Part shown: one piece after another, positions 25,796 through 32,224 of the stretch
Layout: each line of letters starts with the position of its first letter
Position numbering within the stretch: the first letter of the stretch is position 1
NCBI GenBank assembly: GCA_020846635.1
Contig: JADLDO010000023.1
Coordinates: 248,001 to 312,000 of the forward strand
Source of the DNA: Caldilineaceae bacterium
GTDB lineage: Bacteria > Chloroflexota > Anaerolineae > Caldilineales > Caldilineaceae
Length of the DNA: 64,000 bases
Reading direction: 5' to 3'
Made by a program: the position numbers and the translations under genes
Notes under the pieces: model-generated
Told to the model about the DNA's origin: nothing
The model's input: only the letters and a program-made list of their open reading frames with translations
Database searches by the model: none

Positions 25796-26533
25796 TTAGC
25801 TTCTTGAAGTGGTTGGGGATGTGGATGCCGCATACAGGGGCATGAGCATCGGCATCAACTCATCACCGGAGTCCGAAACCGGCTGTACTGTCTCCAGTTC
25901 TGCGCGAAATTCGAATGGTTGATGACAACTGGGACATTCCCAATACGAGTCTGCGTGAGAAGGGCCTGCGTGCTCGTCACCGGCGCGTGATAAGACCGCT
26001 CCACAGTGACAGACATGGCCGTGTAGACGCGCCGGGTTGCCATAGACCAGGCCATAGGCCGGCACATGGCGTGTAACCACCGCGCCTGCGCCCACCATCG
26101 CATATTCACCGATGGTCACGCCCGGCAGGATCACCGCGCGCGCCCCAATCGAAGCGCCGCGCATTACCCGGATGGGCGTGACCTGCCAGTCGTTATCGCT
26201 TTTTTGTGTGCCATCGACATTGATGGCGCGTGGCGAACGGTCGTTGGTCAAGATGACCCCAGGCCCCAGGAAGACACCTTCTTCAATGGTTGCGCCGTGA
26301 TAGACGAATACGCCGTTTTGGAGCTTGGAGTTCGTGCCAATCGAGACGCCAAAATCGATATAGGCACCCTTGCCAATGATGCAGTTCGCGCCGATCATTG
26401 CGCCTTCACGGACCTGGGCCTGGTGCCAGATTTTCGTGCCTGGCCCGATGATGGCGTGCTGTGAAACCTCTGCGGTCGGATGGACTGTTGTCGTGGTCTG
26501 AACCGCCGGGGTCGAATGAATGGTTGAAGTCAC
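25796..26533 (-). CDS. Left-handed beta-helix N-acetyltransferase with C-terminal zinc ribbon, WbpD-like
   Basis: 245 residues. Hexapeptide repeats run from about 25 to 155 (AIIGPGTKIWHQAQ, GAYIDFGVSIG, GASIGARAVILPGVTIGE), with GAGAVVTRHVPAYGLVYGNP as the classic end of the helix. After this comes a short domain with Cys175, Cys177, Cys200 and Cys203 (HVCHCG and ECPSCH), which looks like a zinc ribbon. Similar tails occur in some WbpD homologues. It would acetylate the 3-amino group introduced by the next gene's product. First gene of the set, read from a long intergenic region with TTTGACAG repeats. Confidence 0.9.
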   Translation of the reverse strand: MTSTIHSTPAVQTTTTVHPTAEVSQHAIIGPGTKIWHQAQVREGAMIGANCIIGKGAYIDFGVSIGTNSKLQNGVFVYHGATIEEGVFLGPGVILTNDRSPRAINVDGTQKSDNDWQVTPIRVMRGASIGARAVILPGVTIGEYAMVGAGAVVTRHVPAYGLVYGNPARLHGHVCHCGAVLSRAGDEHAGPSHADSYWECPSCHQPFEFRAELETVQPVSDSGDELMPMLMPLYAASTSPTTSRS

Positions 26534-26575
26534 AACTCTGTACCTTTCGGATAGAGCGCATAGGGATCTCGTCGC

Positions 26576-26594
26576 TTTGACAGGTATTTGACAG
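26576..26594 (-). promoter_or_regulatory. Direct repeats TTTGACAG with 11-bp period
   Basis: tttgacag at 26576-26583 and 26587-26594, exact, one helical turn apart, 43-61 bp before the acetyltransferase start. Tandem sites on one face of the helix are typical for OmpR- and SARP-type winged-helix regulators, and one such regulator gene lies across this region. Confidence 0.45.
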
Positions 26595-26947
26595 CTAACA
26601 GGTTAACACCAAAAGGTTACAGGGACGGTCATAGGCGTGGTTATATCTAGTTGCAGATTGAGAGCGGCAGTTACATCTTCAATTCCTGCCTTATATATAA
26701 GTCTTTCAGGGTGGAGCGGTACGTGGCTTGTGTGCCTTTCTATGCCTTCTATGTCGTTTCACGACCTTGTATCTACTAAAGATGTCATTTCCTATGTCGT
26801 TCTACAGGAGTAAGCGGGCAAGCAATCACCCATACTGGAGGAGCCACTCAGAAGATATATCAAAGCTATACCCCAACCTGTATCTTTTCTGTCTATCTTT
26901 ATGCAACAATTCGCATTGCAAAGACCGTATAATGAATCCGGTAACAG

Positions 26948-26971
26948 AAACGTGGCAGATTTGCCACGTTT
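26948..26971. terminator. Perfect 10-bp hairpin
   Basis: aaacgtggca (26948-26957) and tgccacgttt (26962-26971) are exact complements around a 4-nt loop, with A on one side and T on the other. No gene ends nearby, so it may be a terminator for an unseen transcript or a binding palindrome. Confidence 0.4.
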
Positions 26972-27161
26972 TGACACACTTTAGTCACTAAATGTCTCTT
27001 TTTCTCTTGATACGAGGTAACGAGAGTGATATGATGGACGGTAGCCACACAGCAGACCTACAAAGCAGCACCGAATGGCGAGCGTCGGTTTCGTGACAAT
27101 GTTTACAACAGCGTTCATGATATGCTAGCCGAGATGCCGCGATTGATTCGTTGGCTCCATG

Positions 27162-27188
27162 TTTGTTGACGATATATTTGTTGACAAT
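27162..27188. repeat. Direct repeats tttgttgac, 15-bp period
   Basis: tttgttgacgat (27162-27173) and tttgttgacaat (27177-27188), 11 of 12 identical. TTGAC within them resembles both -35 boxes and the TTTGACAG repeats at 26576-26594. Confidence 0.4.
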
Positions 27189-27381
27189 GAGGTCGGCGAC
27201 TATCAATCCAGATGTGCTGCTTCAGTTGTCCATAGCGGCTTTTGCTTGCCACCTGTGGGCGCTACAACAGCATTCTGTAGGTCCCCTAAGACAAAGCAAA
27301 GTGAATATTAAATCCTGAGGTTGCAGTTGCCAGCGTTGTCACTGCTCTGCTATCAATGTTGATATGCCCGCGACCGTTCGG

Positions 27382-27421
27382 GGTGCGTACGCCTTAGGTT
27401 TACGCTTAAGGTGTACACACC
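27382..27421. repeat. Imperfect 15-bp palindrome upstream of the regulator gene
   Basis: ggtgcgtacgcctta (27382-27396) against taaggtgtacacacc (27407-27421): 13 of 15 pairs match, one further is a G-T wobble. It lies about 120 bp before the ATG at 27542. It could be an autoregulatory operator or a leader hairpin. Confidence 0.4.
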
Positions 27422-27541
27422 CTTCGACAGACCAGTACGTCCATTCATGTGGGGCAAGAAAGGTACGGGAAGTGACTCGTCTCGCAAACTGTCTAATAAC
27501 CCGGAGTCCACACGACACTCACATCAACGAAACACAACGCC

Positions 27542-28243
27542 ATGAATCCAAAACTTCTACTCATAACTGATCGGGCCGACCTTGCGCGGTTGCAGGCACA
27601 GATGCTTGTCCACAGTGGAATAGAAGTCTCTGTGCTGAACCATACCCTGGCAAAAAACAAAACGAGTGCAGCAGACCTTGAAGGTTACGACCTGATTCTG
27701 CTCAATCTGTATGAAGAGGAGAACGATTGTGTAACGATCTGCCGAAAGTTACGGGCGGGTTACTATAGTCCGATTCTCGCCCTGGTTTATGAGCGGGATG
27801 AACGTTTCCTGCTGCGCGTCTATGAAGCCGGGGCTGATGATTGCCTGGTTCAACCGCTCAGCATCCATCTACTCTTGGCAAAGGTTCAGGCATGGTTGCG
27901 TCGTTCTGAAATGAAGGAGCGGACCATTGGCTTTCTAGAGGCATATGAGTTCCGCTTCAACCCGGTTAAGAGCGAAGTGATAACACCAGAGGATACGCTG
28001 ATTCGCTTATCGCAGCTTGAGGCGCGGCTGCTCCACCTGCTGATCATCAACAGCGGGCGGATTGTTGCGACGGATCTCATCATCCAGCGTGTTTGGCCCG
28101 ACAACGGCATGTGTGATGGCGATCGCCATTTGCTCAAAGCGCTTGTACACCGGCTGCGGCGCAAGATTGAATCTGATCCGACTCGTCCACAGTACATTCA
28201 CACAATCCCGCATCAGGGCTACAGTTTTCGAGTCGAGAACTAA
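27542..28243 (+). CDS. Winged-helix transcription regulator with degenerate receiver (OmpR/PhoB type)
   Basis: 233 residues. The N-terminal receiver-like domain has Asn where the phosphorylated Asp should be (YDLILLNLYEEE) and Gln in place of the conserved Lys (DDCLVQPLS), so ordinary phosphotransfer is unlikely. The C-terminal domain is a clear OmpR-type winged helix: LSQLEARLLHLLIINSGRIV, then HLLKALVHRLRRKIESDP and YIHTIPHQGYSFRV. No histidine kinase gene is near. It may control the flanking sugar and surface-protein genes. No clear ribosome site precedes the ATG. Confidence 0.85.
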   Translation: MNPKLLLITDRADLARLQAQMLVHSGIEVSVLNHTLAKNKTSAADLEGYDLILLNLYEEENDCVTICRKLRAGYYSPILALVYERDERFLLRVYEAGADDCLVQPLSIHLLLAKVQAWLRRSEMKERTIGFLEAYEFRFNPVKSEVITPEDTLIRLSQLEARLLHLLIINSGRIVATDLIIQRVWPDNGMCDGDRHLLKALVHRLRRKIESDPTRPQYIHTIPHQGYSFRVEN

Positions 28244-28558
28244 ACCTTGATAACCAAGCGAGGGTTCATCAACGTAGCAGCAAACGGGGCGATTCTATCC
28301 GCACGATAGAATCGCCCCTCTCTTTTGGTGGCATGAAGATGTTACTTCTATTGCTGATCTGCAACTAAATATAACCTCCACTATCACCGCCTCTGTGACC
28401 TGGCAGTGCTACTCTATCAGCAGTCAGAGCCACATCCTCTGTTGCGTGTACGTTTGGTTTCCACTGTTGATTCTAAGAGCGGCCCTTCAATTAGCCATTG
28501 CCGGTTGAGCCGCTCCCAGGGCATGTTCCGCAGTTAGCCCAACCCATAAGGAGATTCT
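28244..28558. other. Intergenic region between regulator and surface protein
   Basis: Holds the strong terminator at 28286-28326 and then about 230 bp leading to the surface protein gene. A weak 7-bp inverted repeat (28477-28483 with 28509-28515) is present; no clear promoter boxes. Confidence 0.5.
28286..28326 (+). terminator. Rho-independent terminator of the regulator gene
   Basis: Perfect 14-bp stem, ggggcgattctatc (28286-28299) with its complement at 28305-28318, 5-nt loop, followed by TCTCTTTT. It lies 43 bp after the stop. Confidence 0.9.
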
Positions 28559-31500
28559 ATGCTGCGTTCAAAGTATTCGGTGTGGATCGCGCGCCTCATC
28601 ATCGCAACCCTCTTTGTTCTTGGCCTACAACCGAACGCTATAGCGCAAAGTAGCGAAGAAACGGCCTACACCCTGCAACCGCTGGTTGCTTCGGCGCAAG
28701 AGGGTGCGGAAGCGGGTCAAAGCTATGTAGGCTTGAACCCGGCGCAGGGATTACGCATTGTCTTTACTCCCCAGGCGCTTGACATCAGCGCACAGCCGGG
28801 TGGAGATCAGGGCTGGCATCTTGGGTGGCAAGTGGAAGATTACACAAGGGAGGGCGCGGCAGTCGCTAGCAGAGCGGCCACCGCGTCCATTGTTGAGGGT
28901 AACAGTATCCAGTACCAGCGTGACGGCCTGAGTGAGTGGTATGTCAACGACGCGAAGGGGCTGAAGCAAGGTTTTACATTGCACCAGCCGCCAAGCGGCC
29001 CCACAGCAGAGGTGCTGCTTCAGGTGCGGTTGCAGGTGCATGGCGATCTGTCACCCGTTCTAAGCCGTGACGGTCAGGCCATAGACTTTGTGGCCGCGAA
29101 TGGCGCGGCGCTTTTGCGCTATGATGCGCTGCATGTCTTTGATGCCCAGCAAACAACGCTGCCTGCCTTCTTTTCTCTCACCCAGAATGGCATTGCCATC
29201 AATGTGGATGACAGCAGCGCGGTCTATCCAATCACCATTGACCCTCTGCTCACCAGCTATGAAAAGAAGCGCACAGCTACTGATGCCGCCGCGGATGATT
29301 TCCTGGGCCATGACGTGAATGTGTCGCAGGGGATCGCCATCGTGGGCGTCTATGGTGATGACAATGAAAAAGGGGCAGATGCGGGTGTCGTCTACCTGTT
29401 TGATTATAACCTGGGCGGCACCGGCAACTGGGGGCAGCGTGCCCGCCTGATTGCGAATGATGGGGCCGCGGGTGACAACTTTGGCAAGGATGTGTACGTC
29501 ACGCTTGGCGTAACGGTCAGCGTGGGCGCACCCGGTGTTGGGAACAACGTAGGTGCTGCCTATCTCTATGCCAAAGACCAGGGCGGCCCCAACGCCTGGG
29601 GACAGATTGCCAAAGTCACTGCCGGTGATGGCGCTGCCAACGACGGCTTTGGCTCGGCTGTCTCTGTCCAACACCACACGCTTGTAGTCGGCGCGCCGGG
29701 GGATGGTGGCGGCTCTGGGTCGGTCTATGTCTATGAGCAAAACCCGACTGATCCCACGGTTTGGAATCAAACAAAGAAGCTAACCGATGGCGCGGCCAAC
29801 AGCGCTTTTGGCACAGCCGTCGTGATCAGTAATGACATTCTGGTCGTCGGCGCGCCGGGGGATGCGGGAAGCTCCGGTACGATCTTTATTTATGAGCGCA
29901 ACCTGGGCGGCCCCAATGCATGGGGGATGCTGGGCAGCGGGCGCAAAGCGGCGGATGCCCACAATGGCGACCGGTTTGGTACCTCCCTGAACATCAGCAC
30001 CGAGCGGATTGTGGTGGGCGCACCTGGCAACAATGAAAAGGGCGCAAACGCAGGCGCAGCCTATATCTATGAGCGCAACTTGGATGGCCCCGATGCGTGG
30101 GGGCCGCGCCCCAAGATCACGGCTCCTGATGGCGCTGCCGGTGACGAATTTGGTCGCTCCGTCGGCATTGGTGGCAATATCGCCATCGTCGGCGCGCCCC
30201 TGGACGACGATAACGGCGATGCTTCCGGAAGCGCCTACCTTGTCTTCTTCCGCAAGACGGGCGAAGGAGCATGGGGCAATATGATTAAGGTCAACGCTGC
30301 AGATGGGGCAGCCGGTGATCAATTCGGCACCTCGGTGGATCAGCGTTCGGGGCGCATTGTGATTGGCGCACCGATGGAGGACGATGCAGGATCCAACGCT
30401 GGTGCCGTCTACTTCTATGAGACTCCCTTTGATCTGGGCACCTTGCAGATTGCCAACAATGTAGAGCCGAACGATCCAAGCACGAACTGGAACTATACGG
30501 TTGATGGCATATTGACACATGAGGAGAGTACGACGGGTGACAGCCAAACCGCGCCCGCGTTCCTGTTCCCTGGAACCTACACGGTGACAGAGAGCGCCGG
30601 TGTTGGCACTGACTTGAGCGACTATACAACCACCTGGAGTTGTACAACGGATGGCACTCCCAGTGCAACAGGAACCGGCACTACCTTGAATGTCTTTGTT
30701 GGCCTGCGCGAGAATGTGGTCTGCAATTTCACTCACCAGCTTCCAGGCACAGTGACGATTCAGAAAGAGACCAATCCCGATGGCAGCCCGGATGACTTCA
30801 GCTTTATCAATGACATTGAAGCGCCAAATGCCTTTACGCTGAAAGATGGCGAGACGCGTACATTCAGCAACGTCGCGCCAGGCACCTACCAGGTCACGGA
30901 GACGCTGCCTGCGAACTGGCGTTTGTCCTCCATTGTCTGTCCAGACGTGGACGGGGGCAGCTCCACAAGTGGCACAACGGCGACGATTGACCTGGATGCC
31001 GGTGAATCTGCACACTGTACCTTTACCAACAAGGTGAAGGATGGTATTTCAGTAATAAAGAGTGCCAGCGCAACCAGCGCCAGCGTTGGGCAAAGTGTCA
31101 CCTACACATATACGGTGATTAACGACAGTGCGGATGCACTTTCGGGTGTGGTCGCGGTGGATGACAAGCTCGGCCCGGTGACGCTTGGCACGACGACGTT
31201 AGCGCCAGATGGCGAAACGACTGGGACATTAACCTATGTGATCCAGGCAACCGACTTACCTGGCCCTCTCGTCAATACGGTAGTCGTTACGGGAACCCCG
31301 CCCGCAGCGCCAGTGGTCACGGATAGCAGCAGTTGGTCCATCAACATCGTTGGCGACGCCAGCATCGAGCTAACCGTAACCGCGAACCCAACCACAGCCG
31401 CGGTAGACGATTCTATCACCTACTCCTACCGGGTCACCAATACGGGGTCGACGCTTCTAACCAATGTCCATGTCGATAACAACCGGCTGGGGCCAGTCAC

Positions 31501-32044
31501 CCTGGTGGATACCAGTTTGCAGCCCGGTGAAAGCACCAACGGTACGCATGTCTATCTGGTGAAGGAAGGCGACCTGCCAGGCCCCCTTACCGATAATGTC
31601 AGCGCCGGCGGCACGTCACCGCTGGGCGTAGAGGTCGAAGACAGCGCCTCTGTCTCCGTTGCTCTGACCGCGAGCGTTGAGGAAGCTGCTATCAACGTGA
31701 CGATGAGCGCCAACGTGACGACTGCAAAGGTCGGTGACATCATCACCTACACCGTCGAGGTGGAAAATAGCGGGGCGTCCACGCTGACAGGTGTGGCCGC
31801 TACCAGCAACCGGCTCGGCGTAATCTCGCTGGCAGAAACCACATTAGCGCCGGGTGCAAGCACGACAGGCACGAAGGCGTATACTGTGGTGGCGGGCGAT
31901 CTGCCAGGGCCACTTACGGATACCGTTACAGCGACGGGGACGCCGCCCGCGGGCGACCCTGTTGAAGCACAGGCGACGGCTTCGGTGACGCTCACGGATT
32001 CGGAGTCGCAAGAGTCTCTGAAGCTGCCGCTGATTTGGCGTTGA
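28559..32044 (+). CDS. Large secreted surface protein with FG-GAP-like repeats and DUF11-like domains
   Basis: 1161 residues with AAGGAG before the ATG. Signal peptide LIIATLFVLGLQPNAIAQ. After an N-terminal beta domain, residues about 235-620 hold six or so FG-GAP-like repeats with the recurring pattern FGxxV...IVVGAPGD...GxxYIYERN, typical of beta-propeller adhesion domains. Residues about 625-825 are two prealbumin-like (Cna-B/SdrD-like) domains (FLFPGTYTVTES and NVAPGTYQVTETLP, with paired Cys). Three DUF11-like repeats follow (SVGQSVTYTYTV, AVDDSITYSYRV, KVGDIITYTVEV, each with LPGPL..TV). It ends LKLPLIWR, like the YLPNLQR tail of the secreted protein encoded at 19625-21676. Probably a sheath or adhesion protein. 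Confidence 0.85.
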   Translation: MLRSKYSVWIARLIIATLFVLGLQPNAIAQSSEETAYTLQPLVASAQEGAEAGQSYVGLNPAQGLRIVFTPQALDISAQPGGDQGWHLGWQVEDYTREGAAVASRAATASIVEGNSIQYQRDGLSEWYVNDAKGLKQGFTLHQPPSGPTAEVLLQVRLQVHGDLSPVLSRDGQAIDFVAANGAALLRYDALHVFDAQQTTLPAFFSLTQNGIAINVDDSSAVYPITIDPLLTSYEKKRTATDAAADDFLGHDVNVSQGIAIVGVYGDDNEKGADAGVVYLFDYNLGGTGNWGQRARLIANDGAAGDNFGKDVYVTLGVTVSVGAPGVGNNVGAAYLYAKDQGGPNAWGQIAKVTAGDGAANDGFGSAVSVQHHTLVVGAPGDGGGSGSVYVYEQNPTDPTVWNQTKKLTDGAANSAFGTAVVISNDILVVGAPGDAGSSGTIFIYERNLGGPNAWGMLGSGRKAADAHNGDRFGTSLNISTERIVVGAPGNNEKGANAGAAYIYERNLDGPDAWGPRPKITAPDGAAGDEFGRSVGIGGNIAIVGAPLDDDNGDASGSAYLVFFRKTGEGAWGNMIKVNAADGAAGDQFGTSVDQRSGRIVIGAPMEDDAGSNAGAVYFYETPFDLGTLQIANNVEPNDPSTNWNYTVDGILTHEESTTGDSQTAPAFLFPGTYTVTESAGVGTDLSDYTTTWSCTTDGTPSATGTGTTLNVFVGLRENVVCNFTHQLPGTVTIQKETNPDGSPDDFSFINDIEAPNAFTLKDGETRTFSNVAPGTYQVTETLPANWRLSSIVCPDVDGGSSTSGTTATIDLDAGESAHCTFTNKVKDGISVIKSASATSASVGQSVTYTYTVINDSADALSGVVAVDDKLGPVTLGTTTLAPDGETTGTLTYVIQATDLPGPLVNTVVVTGTPPAAPVVTDSSSWSINIVGDASIELTVTANPTTAAVDDSITYSYRVTNTGSTLLTNVHVDNNRLGPVTLVDTSLQPGESTNGTHVYLVKEGDLPGPLTDNVSAGGTSPLGVEVEDSASVSVALTASVEEAAINVTMSANVTTAKVGDIITYTVEVENSGASTLTGVAATSNRLGVISLAETTLAPGASTTGTKAYTVVAGDLPGPLTDTVTATGTPPAGDPVEAQATASVTLTDSESQESLKLPLIWR

Positions 32045-32091
32045 TGCGGCTGATCTAGCGCCACTGCAAGCCCAGGATGGGCAGCACGAAG

Positions 32092-32138
32092 ACGGCTGGA
32101 GACGGAAGAACACCCTACGTTCGCCCCTCTCCAGCCGT
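32092..32138 (+). terminator. Long-loop inverted repeat after the surface protein gene
   Basis: acggctggaga (32092-32102) is an exact complement of 32128-32138, with a 25-nt loop. It is probably part of the transcript end together with the next hairpin. Confidence 0.35.
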
Positions 32139-32161
32139 AATAGAAAGCCCTCCGCGCAGTT

Positions 32162-32197
32162 GCGAAAAGAGCCGGCATCATCGGCGGCTCTTTTCGC
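32162..32197 (+). terminator. 13-bp hairpin between surface protein and paralogue B
   Basis: gcgaaaagagccg (32162-32174) pairs perfectly with cggctcttttcgc (32185-32197). The ascending arm is A-rich and the descending arm carries TTTT, as in bidirectional terminators. It ends 28 bp before the ATG of the next gene, so it could also attenuate that gene. Confidence 0.6.
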
Positions 32198-32224
32198 GGG
32201 CGCGTGTTTTTAGAAAGAAAAGTG

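Larger units (their letters stand above)
26534..27541. other. Long AT-richer divergent intergenic region
   Basis: About 1 kb between the acetyltransferase gene (minus) and the winged-helix regulator gene (plus). It contains two pairs of direct repeats, a perfect hairpin and a long imperfect palindrome, listed separately. Open frames at 26728-26991 and 27364-27570 have unlikely composition and no ribosome sites. No tRNA seen. Confidence 0.6.

Noticed and set aside
26728..26991. 87-codon frame in the long intergenic region
   Set aside because: Cys/Ser/Leu-rich nonsense-like composition, no ribosome site, ends within the hairpin area.
27364..27570. 68-codon frame overlapping the regulator start
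   Set aside because: Runs over the palindrome and into the regulator gene in another frame.
29780..31015. 411-codon minus-strand frame
   Set aside because: Antisense of the FG-GAP-like repeats; repeat structure keeps the opposite frame open.
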